64,000 nt of DNA from Granulicella rosea (lineage in GTDB: Bacteria; Acidobacteriota; Terriglobia; Terriglobales; Acidobacteriaceae): the NCBI RefSeq assembly GCF_900188085.1, contig NZ_FZOU01000012.1, forward strand, positions 26,185 through 90,184, in the 5' to 3' direction. The translations under genes and the position numbers were made by a program. The notes under the pieces were generated by a model. The model ran no database searches, had not been told where the DNA came from, and worked only from the letters and a program-made list of their open reading frames with translations. How positions within the stretch are numbered: position 1 is the stretch's first letter; every line of letters begins with the position of its first letter. Shown here piece after piece: positions 17,217-26,500 of the stretch.

Positions 17217-17600
17217 GTGAGAAAGCTCATCATCTTCGCCGGAACAGCTGCATTATTTTCTGCACTCATCGATGTCATTCACGGTCAGCACAACGGCGAT
17301 GTTCATCGAACGTACATTCACGTCGCCGAACTTGTGCTTTTCCTTCTATTCCTCACCGCTCTCGCATTGCAAGGGCGTAGGCAGGCAATGAGCAGGTTCG
17401 ATCTCGGCGGTTGGGCAGCGAGTCTGTGCATCTCGCTTGCGTCAATAGTCTTAGGCTTCGCTTTGTTTGGTCTATCGGGCGGTAGCGCTCACGGCGATGG
17501 TGGCGCCATCTCCGTGGCTTTCGGAATCTTCGGAATACTTGGAATCGCTGGCGTACCCATCAGCCTTGTCGGCTGGCTGATCGCGCGCTTCAACCGGTAA
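17217..17600 (+). CDS. Hypothetical membrane protein
   Basis: 127 aa from a GTG. Four hydrophobic segments are visible: about 3-20, 34-52, 66-87 and 97-122. No recognised family. It sits alone between rep and the decayed integrase region, with no clear ribosome site, so the start is uncertain. Confidence 0.55.
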   Translation: MRKLIIFAGTAALFSALIDVIHGQHNGDVHRTYIHVAELVLFLLFLTALALQGRRQAMSRFDLGGWAASLCISLASIVLGFALFGLSGGSAHGDGGAISVAFGIFGILGIAGVPISLVGWLIARFNR

Positions 17601-17741
17601 GGGAGGAGTTCGTCTCGAGCCAGCGCCGAACAAGCAGATACAAATTAGTACCGGGAAGCCGGCTTGTCGGCAATCATCGAATAACGCCAGGCCGAAGGTG
17701 CGACTGCAACAGCCATCGCACCGGGCGAACGAAAAGGCAGT

Positions 17742-18005
17742 TCAGCCTGCTGTCACTGTGCGCCTACGCTTGGGAATGTAGCCTTCGGGCACTTCGTCGC
17801 CGGGCTCGGGCGGGTTGTCGCCGCCTTCCTCGAACATCGCGGGCGTCTTGGCGATGGCCTCACGACCGGGCTTCTCTCGTGCCTTGATCCACGCGTCATG
17901 CTGTAGGACGGCCAGCCTTTCGGCGACGGCGACATGGATGAACTGGTTGAGCGAAACGCCTTCCTGTTTTGAAAACGCCTCTGCGCCTTGGCGAATGGGA
18001 CGGCA
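17742..18005 (-). pseudogene. Broken ribbon-helix-helix antitoxin-like gene
   Basis: Reading backwards from a stop at 17742, a frame encodes EAFSKQEGVSLNQFIHVAV and on to PEGYIPKRRRTVTAG. This is typical of HicB/CopG-like RHH antitoxins. There is no start codon; stops occur just upstream in this frame and the likely continuation (STIFVTADAVP) is in another frame. It is therefore frameshifted and probably dead. Confidence 0.5.
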
Positions 18006-18059
18006 TCAGCCGTAACGAAAATAGTGGAACCTTTATTTTGCGCGATTCGGCTGCCATCG

Positions 18060-18198
18060 CCTTCTCCCGTTGCTCATTAGACTCGGCGTCATGGGCGCAC
18101 AGGAAGGCTTTACGGCGTCGTGTGCCCCTCTCGTCGCGCCAGTCGGCATAGCAGCGGCCACCTTTTTGAAAGACGGAGATACCTCCGGTCGAACGCAT
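18060..18198 (-). pseudogene. N-terminal remnant of a phage-type integrase
   Basis: From the ATG at 18198 the frame reads GGISVFQKGGRCYADWRDE then RRRKAF, the arm-binding N-terminus usual in tyrosine integrases. The frame then runs out of integrase-like sequence and no catalytic domain (Arg..His..Arg..Tyr) is seen nearby. It may mark an old integration next to the replicon. The whole 17601-18393 gap holds only these two remnants and the rhaI leader. Confidence 0.5.
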
Positions 18199-18393
18199 CT
18201 TCAGCGCTGAGATTTTTGAGAGACAGGATCGCCGCAACTCGCATCCATACCATCAGAGTGATGTCACGAAGTGGACACCTGGACTGGGTTTGGCAGCGCT
18301 GCGAAGATTTGCTTTGACAAATCCACCAGCAATCGGGCAATCTCATGTGTGTTTCAATAGAGAGTATATTTCCTAATTAGAGGCAGGGCTTCC

Positions 18394-19599
18394 ATGCACG
18401 CAGGCGACACTTTGACTTCGGAACAACTACAGACACGCGTTTTCGCTGCGTTGGATAGCTTTCGCATCGAGATTCCCTCGTGGGGCTTTTCGAACACCGG
18501 CACGCGTTTCGGCAAGTTTACGCAGGCCGCCGCGGCCACCACGATCGAGGAGAAGTTTGCCGATGCCGCCGAGGTTAACAAGCTCACCGGCGTCGTCCCC
18601 ACCATGGCGCTGCACGTCCTGTGGGACCTGCCGAACGGCGTCTCCGACGTGCCGAGCATTCAGGCGCTGGTGAAGAAGTACGGCATCCAGTCCGGTTCGA
18701 TCAATCCGAACCTCTTTCAGGATCAGGAGTACAAGTACGGGTCGATCTGTAATCCGAGCACGGAGATTCGCGGCAACGCACTCGCGCACCTGCTCGATTC
18801 GGTCGAGATCGGCCGCGAGCTGGGCGCGAAGGATGTGTCGCTCTGGATCGCCGACGGATCGAACTATCCCGGCACGCAGAGCATGAGCAAGCGCATCGGC
18901 TACATGGAAGAGGTGTTGACCTCGACGCACGCCGCGCTCGCGCCCACGCAGCGCATGCTGGTCGAGTACAAGCCCTTCGAGCCGGCCTTCTACCACACGG
19001 ACATCGCCGACTGGGGCATGGCGCTGGAGCTGGCGCGCCGCGCCGGTCCGCAGGCCAAGGTGCTGGTCGATACCGGCCACCATCTGCAGGGCACGAACAT
19101 CGAGCAGATCGTCACCTGGCTGCTGCATGTCGGCGGCCTGGGCGGCTTCCACTTCAACGATCGCAAGTATGCGGACGACGATCTCACGCTGGGTTCGATC
19201 GATCCTTACCAGGTCTTCCGCATCTTCCACGAGATTCTTTCGAGCGACGCGAAGGGCGTGGACGATATCGCCTTCATGATCGACCAGAGCCACAACCTGA
19301 AGGGCAAGCTGGAGGCGATGATTCAGACCGTCGTCACCGCGCAGGAGCTGTATGCGAAGGCCGCGCTGGTCGACCATGCGAAGCTCGCCGAGCTGCAGCA
19401 GTCGTGCAGGCTGGTGGAGGCCGAAGAGACCTTCCGCGGCGCCTTCTGGACTGACGTGCGCCCGATCATTCGCGAGTGGCGCGAGGCGCGCGGCCTGCCC
19501 GCGTCGCCGCTGGCCGCGCTGGCCGAGGGCGGGTACATGGAGAAGATCACGGCGGAGCGTGGCGCGAAGAACGCGGCCAGCGTTTCGAGCTACGCCTAA
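18394..19599 (+). CDS. rhaI: L-rhamnose isomerase (RhaI type)
   Basis: 401 aa TIM-barrel sugar isomerase close in pattern to the Pseudomonas stutzeri L-rhamnose isomerase branch rather than E. coli RhaA. Probable metal ligands are Glu191 (MLVEYKPFEP), Asp226 (LVDTGHHL), His253 and Asp256 (GFHFNDRKYADDD). It interconverts L-rhamnose and L-rhamnulose in the cytoplasm. Mutarotase and rhamnogalacturonan-degrading genes nearby support the assignment. No RhaB kinase or RhaD aldolase is in this window. Confidence 0.88.
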   Translation: MHAGDTLTSEQLQTRVFAALDSFRIEIPSWGFSNTGTRFGKFTQAAAATTIEEKFADAAEVNKLTGVVPTMALHVLWDLPNGVSDVPSIQALVKKYGIQSGSINPNLFQDQEYKYGSICNPSTEIRGNALAHLLDSVEIGRELGAKDVSLWIADGSNYPGTQSMSKRIGYMEEVLTSTHAALAPTQRMLVEYKPFEPAFYHTDIADWGMALELARRAGPQAKVLVDTGHHLQGTNIEQIVTWLLHVGGLGGFHFNDRKYADDDLTLGSIDPYQVFRIFHEILSSDAKGVDDIAFMIDQSHNLKGKLEAMIQTVVTAQELYAKAALVDHAKLAELQQSCRLVEAEETFRGAFWTDVRPIIREWREARGLPASPLAALAEGGYMEKITAERGAKNAASVSSYA

Positions 19600-19603
19600 C
19601 CTG

Positions 19604-19643
19604 TAAGGCAGGATCGATCTATCTAAGGCAGGATCGATCTATC
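19604..19643. repeat. 20-bp tandem repeat (two copies)
   Basis: TAAGGCAGGATCGATCTATC occurs twice head to tail, at 19604-19623 and 19624-19643. Each copy contains the palindrome GATCGATC. It lies between rhaI and the vapB-like gene and could be an operator for that module or a replication slippage product. Confidence 0.7.
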
Positions 19644-19711
19644 GAGCCTCCCGTGAGCAGCGCACCGTCTTTGCTAAGATGAGGGTGCGTGACGCTCTCG
19701 GGAGGTTTTGC

Positions 19712-19942
19712 ATGGAGATGACGCTGACCATCGATGACGATGTGCTTGCTGCCGCCGAAGAGCGCGCCGCGGCGGAGCACCGGAGTGTGGGTGAGGTCAT
19801 CTCGTCGCTTGCCCGGCAGGCGATCCATACGGATCCTTCGAAGTTGAATATGCGCAATGGCGTTCCGTTGCTGCCCGTCTTGCTGGGGGATGAAGTCATC
19901 ACCTCGGAGCATGTCTACCGTTTACAGGATGAACTCGTGTGA
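19712..19942 (+). CDS. vapB: VapB-like antitoxin
   Basis: 76 aa from the ATG at 19712, 6 bases after CGGGAGG. The sequence starts EMTLTIDDDVLAAAEERAA, a ribbon-helix-helix N-terminus, with RSVGEVISSLAR helices, and ends in a toxin-binding tail. It overlaps the next frame by 4 bp (GTGA). The antitoxin looks intact although its toxin is truncated. Confidence 0.75.
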   Translation: MEMTLTIDDDVLAAAEERAAAEHRSVGEVISSLARQAIHTDPSKLNMRNGVPLLPVLLGDEVITSEHVYRLQDELV

Positions 19943-20205
19943 CGCGCTTTCTGACGCCTCCGGTGGTGCTGCAGGTGACGTGTGCCTTTTGCGACCATAC
20001 CGGTCACGAGTTCTGGCCCGACAGCATCTCTCTCTTCGATCGACGCCGTATCGACCCCACTCGCTTGCTTGGGCCGAAGCAGGTCGCAGACACCTACCTG
20101 CTGGCCCTGGCCGTCAGCCGGGGTGGTCAACTCGCGACCTTCGACCGCCGTATCGTGACAGATTCCGTTGTCGATGGAGCGCAGGCGCTTTACCTCATCC
20201 CATAA
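19939..20205 (+). pseudogene. vapC: Internally deleted VapC (PIN-domain) toxin
   Basis: 88 aa from a GTG overlapping vapB, against about 130-150 aa for intact VapC. The opening MTRFL is right, but the expected DVNVLIAL stretch with the first catalytic Asp is missing. The C-terminal part (HEFWPDSISLFD, then VADTYLLALAVSRGGQLATFD) is a normal PIN half. About 50-60 residues appear lost without a frameshift, so it is probably a non-cleaving relic. Confidence 0.65.
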
Positions 20206-20289
20206 TCCGCGAGTTTTTACGTCTGCTGAAAGATTTCTCCCAGCTCCGCAAATTCCATTAGCGAAATCCGTCGAAAATCAGCATAATGG

Positions 20290-20301
20290 GAAAACGATTT
20301 C
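20290..20301. promoter_or_regulatory. Candidate operator GAAAACGATTTC
   Basis: Near-palindrome with a central CG, 18 bp before the fusion regulator's start. Similar sites lie at 23492-23503, 29306-29317, 31538-31549 and 47321-47332 upstream of glycan genes. It may be an autoregulatory site; the cognate regulator is inferred. Confidence 0.35.
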
Positions 20302-20319
20302 AACTGGGGTCATAGCCTC

Positions 20320-21426
20320 ATGCCGGTGCGCAAGACAACGAAACGTTTGTACCTGATCCCCGTGCTCTCCAAGGCGCTCGACATCCTCGAGCTGCTGCAG
20401 AACGAAAACCAGCCGATGACGCTGGAGTCGATTCACCGCCAGACGAAGATCTCGAAGACCACGGTCTACCGGATTTTGAAGACCTTCGTGCATCGCGGCT
20501 ATCTGTCGCAATCGCAGGACGGCATGTATCGCCAGGTCTCGCGCGCCAAGAAGCTGCGCTTCGGCTTCGGCGGGCAGAGCGCGGAGATGGCGTTCTCGAA
20601 CGAGGTGACCGAGAGCCTGAAGCTGGCGGCCGCGGCGGTCGGGGTCGACCTGCTCATCCTCGACAACCACTACGACGCCGCCACCGCGATCCGCAATGCG
20701 GAGGAGTTCGTGCAGAACCGCGTCGACCTCATCATCGAGTTTCAGGTCGAGCAGGAGGCCGCGCCGGTCATCGCCGACAAGATCGCCGAGGCGCGCATTC
20801 CGCTGATCGCGATCGACATTCCGCACCCGCATGCGACCTTCTTCGGCGTGGACAACTACCGCGTCGGCCTGGAGGCCGGAGAGGCGCTGGCGGCCTATGC
20901 GCAGCGCCAGTGGAGCGGCCAGGTGGACTGGATCATCGGGCTCGACCTGCCCGAGGCCGGCACGCTGGTGCAGAGCCGCATGACGGGCGCCTTCGAGGGC
21001 GTGCGCGCCGCGCTGCCCGAGCAGCCGGTCGAGACCTTCGTCCGCATCGATGGCCGCGGCATGCGCGACAAGAGCAAGAAGCTGATCTCGGACTTCCTGC
21101 TGCGCCATCCCAGGGACAAGCACATCCTCATCGCGGCGGCGACCGACACCAGCGCGCTGGGCGCCGTCGACGCGCTGCGCGAGCAGAAGCGCGAAAAGCA
21201 CGCCGTCATCGTCGGCCAGGACTGCATCGTCGAGGCGGTGGAGGAGATGCGCCGCGCCAACTCGCCGCTGATCGGCTCGGTCTCGCACGAGGTCAGCAGC
21301 TATGGCCCGAGCCTCGTACACCTGGGTCTGTCACTGCTGCGCGGCCAGACCGTGCCGCCGTATAACTACGTCGCGCACCGCATGGTGACGCGCGAGAGCG
21401 TGCTGGCGAGTCAGCCGACGACGTAG
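20320..21426 (+). CDS. IclR-type HTH fused to a sugar-binding (periplasmic-binding-like) domain
   Basis: 368 aa. Residues about 8-65 form an IclR-like winged helix (ALDILELLQNENQPMTLESI then KISKTTVYRILKTF). Instead of the IclR effector domain, residues about 80-355 match a type I periplasmic binding fold of the ABC sugar-receptor kind (DLLILDNHYDAATAIRNAEEF, IPLIAIDIPHP, KHILIAAATDTSALGAVDAL). There is no signal peptide, so it is a cytoplasmic transcription factor. It lies between rhaI and rhaM, so L-rhamnose or a rhamnogalacturonan oligosaccharide is the plausible ligand. It converges with rhaM, overlapping it by 16 bp. Confidence 0.82.
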   Translation: MPVRKTTKRLYLIPVLSKALDILELLQNENQPMTLESIHRQTKISKTTVYRILKTFVHRGYLSQSQDGMYRQVSRAKKLRFGFGGQSAEMAFSNEVTESLKLAAAAVGVDLLILDNHYDAATAIRNAEEFVQNRVDLIIEFQVEQEAAPVIADKIAEARIPLIAIDIPHPHATFFGVDNYRVGLEAGEALAAYAQRQWSGQVDWIIGLDLPEAGTLVQSRMTGAFEGVRAALPEQPVETFVRIDGRGMRDKSKKLISDFLLRHPRDKHILIAAATDTSALGAVDALREQKREKHAVIVGQDCIVEAVEEMRRANSPLIGSVSHEVSSYGPSLVHLGLSLLRGQTVPPYNYVAHRMVTRESVLASQPTT

Positions 21427-21758
21427 GGCTTCAACGGCGAGCCTTCGAAGTGGAAGACCTCGCGCAGCCCGGCCCACTTGCCTTCGGCGCCGGGCACGGG
21501 CGCCTGCATGGGGTCCATGATGCGCCACCAGCGCTGGGTCTCGGGGTCGGCGGCCATCAACAGCATGTCGGCCTCGTAGTCGTGCCCGTGATACTCGAAG
21601 TAGGCGAAGAGCACGGAGTCGCGCAGGAAGATGCTGTAGTTGCGAATGTTGCAGGCCTCGATGGTGTGGAGCACGGATGGCCAGACGGCGGCGTGATAGC
21701 GGATGTACTCCGCCTCATACTCCGGCTTCAGTTGAATGATCTGGGCGTAACGCTGCAT
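21411..21758 (-). CDS. rhaM: L-rhamnose mutarotase
   Basis: 115 aa, the usual size, from the ATG at 21758; the longer upstream frame is non-coding. RhaM features are clear: RYAQIIQLKPEYEAEYIRYH at the start, CNIRNYSIFL, FAYFEYHG and the end MDPMQAPVPGAEGKWAGL. It interconverts the alpha and beta anomers of L-rhamnose for the isomerase. Confidence 0.93.
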   Translation of the reverse strand: MQRYAQIIQLKPEYEAEYIRYHAAVWPSVLHTIEACNIRNYSIFLRDSVLFAYFEYHGHDYEADMLLMAADPETQRWWRIMDPMQAPVPGAEGKWAGLREVFHFEGSPLKPYVVG

Positions 21759-21929
21759 GGGGTGTCCTGTGTTCGCTGCTGGCTGGGTCGTCGTTCGACG
21801 TCTGCAAATCGCTGAAAAGGAAGCCCGGACATTGTGTCTCATGGGCGTTTCAAAAAGCAAACGGGGTTGCGTCGCGGCTTATGCTTTATGAAACGCCCGC
21901 TTCCTCTTGACCGCTCCATCGAAACCGTT

Positions 21930-22041
21930 GTCATCCTGAGCGCAGCGAAGGACCTGCTTTTCTTTGTGGCGACGATCCCTCCATGGAAAGAACGAGCAAC
22001 GACAAAAGCCAAAGCGGATCCTTCGCTGCACTCAGGATGAC
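21930..22041. repeat. Family-2 inverted repeat, full copy
   Basis: Outer arms GTCATCCTGAGCGCAGCGAA and TTCGCTGCACTCAGGATGAC enclose a centre containing CTTTGTGGCGACG and AAAGAACG. The same centre occurs in the copy at 48965-49064. The rest of the gap between rhaM and the acetylesterase (to 22132) holds short GGATAC/GATACC repeats and no gene. Confidence 0.8.
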
Positions 22042-22132
22042 AAGCGCTTTGGGGCTGATGCTGGATACTTGGGGCGGATACTGGATATCTCACTGCAACC
22101 GCATGAGATACCTGGTACCGAGTGGATACCGT

Positions 22133-23458
22133 CTATCGTCCGTACGGCGTATCGAGCGAGACCATCGGGCTGACCGGCAGCTTGAACGCCGCGACATCGT
22201 CCGGTTTGGCCGGGTCGAAGGGCGGAATGTTCTTGCGCAGGTAGGGCGCCAGCGGTAGCTGCTGGTCGCGGATGTTCTGCACGATGGCGCGCGCCAGCTC
22301 ATAGCCGCCGTATGCGTTGAAGTGCGTATCGTCTTTGAGTTCCGTCGTTTGGCCGGGGAAGCTGTTGGCGGGGAAGTGGACGAAGGCCTTCAGCGTGCCC
22401 TCCGGCCCCATGGCCTCGAAGAGCGTCTTGCTGAGCTCGTTCAGGTCGATCAGCGCGACCTTCTGCTCGGCGGCGATCTCGCGCATCACGGCCGGGTAGT
22501 CGCCCAGCGTCTGCACGATCTTGCCCTGCGGATCGAAGACGCGGCGGTTCATCGACGTGACGAGGATGGGTGTGGCTCCCTTGGCGCGGGCCAGGGCGAC
22601 GTACTTCAGCACCAGCTCCTTGTACATCCCGTGCGCCGGCACCTCGCCCGCGCCGGCCTTCTGGTCGTTATGCGCGAACTGAATGGCGAGGTAGTCGCCC
22701 TTCCTGATCGTGGAGAAGATCTTGTCGAAGCGGCGCTCGCCCTGAAAGCTGCGGATGGTCTCGCCGGATTCGGCCTGGTTGGAGATGGCGAGCCCCGGAC
22801 CGAAGAAGGCGGGCAGCATCTGCCCCCACGCCGCCCACGGCTCCTTGTCCTGGTCGACGACGGTGGAGTCGCCGGCGAGGTAAAGCGTCGGCACATCCTT
22901 GACCGGCTTGATCGCGATCGAGCGCACGGAGGGGTTGTCGCCGTTGAACTCCAGCGTCAGCTTGTTGTCCCAGTCCAGGGCGCCGATCTCGCGGGTCTTC
23001 AGCTTCACGGTCGCGGCCTGCGGCGGGGCGCCGTCGATCGCGGCCGTCCGGACGTTCACGACGAAGGTCTCGGTCTTCGTCGCGCCGGCGGCGGTGGCGA
23101 GCCGGTCGACCATCAGGCGACGCGACTCCGCGCGCACAGTGGTGACGGACGGGGCTGCGCCGCCCAGCTTCAACGTGACTTCGTAGTTGCCATCGGGCAG
23201 CCCGACCGAGAAGAAGAACGGCTTGGCGCTGGAGCAGACGCCGCCCGCGAAGCTCGTCGGCGCGTCGACCAGGTCGAAGCCGTAGCGGCCTTCCTTGCCC
23301 GCGCCGAAGCGGCTGGCGGCGGTCAACTGCGGTCCGTGAGCGCTCGCGGCGCCGCAGGAGAACTCGGCTGCCTGCGCATGCAGAGGCGCGGAGGAGGCCA
23401 GGGCCGCGGCGCCGGACAGGCAGGCGGCGATCAGGATACGGCGTGGAAGTGCGGGCAT
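22133..23458 (-). CDS. Rhamnogalacturonan acetylesterase (SGNH, CE12-like)
   Basis: 441 aa with a signal peptide (RRILIAACLSGAAALASSAP). An N-terminal beta-sandwich (about 32-185) precedes an SGNH hydrolase domain. The nucleophile is Ser198 in LYLAGDSTVVDQ, the oxyanion Asn264 is in FAHNDQ, and Asp376/His379 are in DDTHFN. It should remove acetyl groups from galacturonate residues of rhamnogalacturonan, opening the chain to the lyases beside it. It is divergent from the PL4 lipoprotein gene, sharing a 138-bp intergenic region. Confidence 0.88.
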   Translation of the reverse strand: MPALPRRILIAACLSGAAALASSAPLHAQAAEFSCGAASAHGPQLTAASRFGAGKEGRYGFDLVDAPTSFAGGVCSSAKPFFFSVGLPDGNYEVTLKLGGAAPSVTTVRAESRRLMVDRLATAAGATKTETFVVNVRTAAIDGAPPQAATVKLKTREIGALDWDNKLTLEFNGDNPSVRSIAIKPVKDVPTLYLAGDSTVVDQDKEPWAAWGQMLPAFFGPGLAISNQAESGETIRSFQGERRFDKIFSTIRKGDYLAIQFAHNDQKAGAGEVPAHGMYKELVLKYVALARAKGATPILVTSMNRRVFDPQGKIVQTLGDYPAVMREIAAEQKVALIDLNELSKTLFEAMGPEGTLKAFVHFPANSFPGQTTELKDDTHFNAYGGYELARAIVQNIRDQQLPLAPYLRKNIPPFDPAKPDDVAAFKLPVSPMVSLDTPYGR

Positions 23459-23491
23459 GGTTATCTCCGGGGCTGGCTTCTTGGCGACGCT

Positions 23492-23503
23492 GTAAACGTT
23501 CTC
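23492..23503. promoter_or_regulatory. Candidate operator GTAAACGTTCTC
   Basis: Lies in the divergent promoter region between the acetylesterase and the PL4 lipoprotein. The AAACGTT core resembles the sites at 20290 and 31538. Confidence 0.3.
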
Positions 23504-23596
23504 TCGATGACGCCGGTGCAGACAGCGCCATCTTCGGGATGCTATATTGCTCCCGCAAATTTATATCAGGAATTGTCTCAATAAGGGAACTGCCCA

Positions 23597-26500
23597 ATGG
23601 CCAAGCGAGTCTGTGTTTTTTCGTTCGTACTTCTCGCCCTGCTCGGCTGCGGCGGCGGCTCGACCACCACGGGCGGCACGGTCTCCCCGCCGCTGACGCC
23701 GTCGGTCAGCCTCAGTGCGTCGTCGCTCGCCTTCACCCAGGCTGTGGGCGCGACGAGCGCGGCGCAGGTCGTGACCGTGACCAATACCGGCACGGCGCCG
23801 CTCGTCGTCAGCGGGGTGACGCTTTCGGGCGCGAACGCCTCCAGCTTTGCCGAGACGAATACCTGCTCGAACGTCGCGGCCGGCTCTACCTGCACCGTCT
23901 CCGTCACGTTCAGCCCCGCCAGCGCGGGCGCGTTGGCGGCGACGCTGAGCCTTGCGGACAACGCGGCCAACTCGCCCCAGAGCGTGGCTTTGACCGGCAC
24001 GGGCGCCGCGCCCGCGGTGAGCCTCAGCCCGGCTTCGCTGGCGTTTACACAGGCCGCGGGCGGCACGAGCGCGGCCCAGACCGTCACCCTGACGAACACC
24101 GGCACGGCGCCGCTGACCGTCAGCGGGGTGACGCTTTCGGGCGCGAACGCGTCCAGCTTCGCCCAGACGAACACCTGCTCGAACGTCGCGGCGGGCGCGA
24201 CCTGTGCGGTGTCCGTCACCTTCAAACCCGCCGGCGCGGGGTCGTACACGGCTGCGTTAAGCTTCGCCGACAACGCGGCCAACACGCCCCAGACAGTTGC
24301 GCTGACCGGCACGGGAACGGCGCCGCAACTGACGCTGAGCACCACCTCGTTGAACTTCACGCAGGCGGCGGAGTCCGTCAGCGCGGCCCAGACCGTGACC
24401 CTGACCAACACGGGCAACGCGGTGCTGAACCTGGGCGCGGCGACCATCACGGGCGCGAACGCATGGAACTTCAACCAGACCACGACCTGCGGAACCACGT
24501 TGGCCGCGGGCGCAAATTGTGCAATTTCAGTTACATTCAATCCAAGCCTGGCCGCGCCCTTCAGCGCATCGCTCGGCATCGCGAGCAATGTCGCGACGCA
24601 GACGGTGGCGTTGAACGGCACGGGCACCGGCACGCTGACGATCAACACCAGCGTGGCGACCGACTGGAAGATCAGCAGCGGCGCGATCAACCTGGACTTC
24701 AACCCCACCACGGGCAGGATCTTCAGCGTCCACTTGGTAGGTTATTCGGATGAGTTAGTCGATACGACCACGACCAACGGCGGTCAGCCCGAGGGTCTTT
24801 ACTCGGGCAATGTAGGCGGCGGCGCGGGTCCGGTTACGTCGGGTTATACGCAGAACGGAAATATGTATATCGACTTCTGGTCGTCGACCGCCAGCAGTTC
24901 GACCAATGCCTTTACCGAGACACAGCATTACATTATTACGGCGAACGATACGGGCTTTCATGGCTACTATGTCGTGAGCCACTCGCCGACCGACATCGCC
25001 GGCTCGCTCGGCCAGCAGCAATATATCTTCCGCGTCAATCTATCTCAGTTTACGAATATGTACTTAGTCGACTCGGGCTTGAATAACCTGGGGCCGGTCG
25101 CCGTGCCGCTGCCCGCGGCGTCGGTGACGGGGAATACCGATCCCGGACGGCAGGTGCAGAACGCCGTCGTCGATCTGAACGGACTTAGTCTGCCTACGGG
25201 TTGGACGCGGCAGTTCGCGACCAAGTACGATTTTTCGAGTTATGAGTATCTCCATAAGGCGCATGGTCTTTATGGAAGTAAGTATGGCTCCTGGGCGGTC
25301 TTTCCCCGGCAGGAGAATATGATCGGCGGGCCGAGCAAGCAGGATCTGATCTTTACGGAAAATATCGTCATCGTGGAGTCGCTCTCCAGCCACTATGTGC
25401 TGAATATCGGTTGGACGCCGACGCAGGGCGTGGCTTCGAGTAAGTTGTTCGGACCGGCTTACTTCCACTTCAACGCGGTCAGCAGCACGCTGAGCACGCC
25501 GGCGGCGATGTATGCCGAGGCTCAGACTTACACGCCGGTCTTCGATTATCTCTACGATAACGACCCGACGCTGATCGCGAACGGCCACGTCGCATCCAAT
25601 GCGCGCGGCACGGTGGCGCCGACGATTGCGGGCGGAGGCTCCGCGACGACCAACGCCGCGTGGACCGTGCTGGGCGACAATGCGACGAACTATCAGCAGA
25701 CGACCTATGGACGGCAGTACTGGGTGAATAACAACGCCTCCGGTACGGCGCCACTTACAGGCGTGGTTCCGGGAACTTATCGGCTCTCGCACTATGTGCT
25801 GGGTCAGTGGGGCGAGTTACGACTGGATAACGTGAATGTAACCGCCAACCAGACGACGTCGCTGCCATCGCTCAACTTCGTGCCGGAAAACTTTGGGACA
25901 TATACGCCGATCTGGACGATCGGCACGCCGGATCGTTCGGCGCATGAGTTTCTGCATGGTCACGACTCGGCTGGGAACGATCTGCGGAATTACTACGGCG
26001 CTTATAACTTCTGGTCCGACTTTGCGGCGAATAAAGGCGCGCAAATTTATTATGCGACGGCGGTAGGATCGACGCCGGCGACCAACGATCTAAGTCAGTT
26101 GAACTATGTGCAGTGGGGCGCGTTCAATCCCGGCTTATACGCCGGCGTTTATAACGCGGCGGACGATACGACGGATGGTTACACCTACATCGTGCCGTCG
26201 TATGTCGGCAACCCGGCGACGACGAACACTCCGGGCACGACGATCCACTTCACGACGACGGCGGGCCAGCAGGCGCAGGGGCAGTATGTGGTGCTGTCGG
26301 TGGGCATCGCGTCGGCGGAGGCCAGCCTGATCGCAACGCTGAACGGTCATCAACTGATCTGGCACTATACGAATGCGAGCGACGCGATGGTCCGCAGCGG
26401 GCTGGCAGGTTTCTACCAGTGGACCGCGCTGCAGTGGGATACGGCGAACCTGAACGCGCCCGGCGCGGACAACGTGCTGACCCTGTCGGTCAGCCAGGCC

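Noticed and set aside
18314..18343. Promoter for rhaI with TTGACA and CAATCT
   Set aside because: The -35 is perfect but the -10 is poor, so I did not list it as a feature.
22050..22130. Relation of GGATAC/GATACC repeats to the parA palindromes
   Set aside because: Only short parts (ACCTGGTA) are shared and the palindrome TAGCTA is absent.
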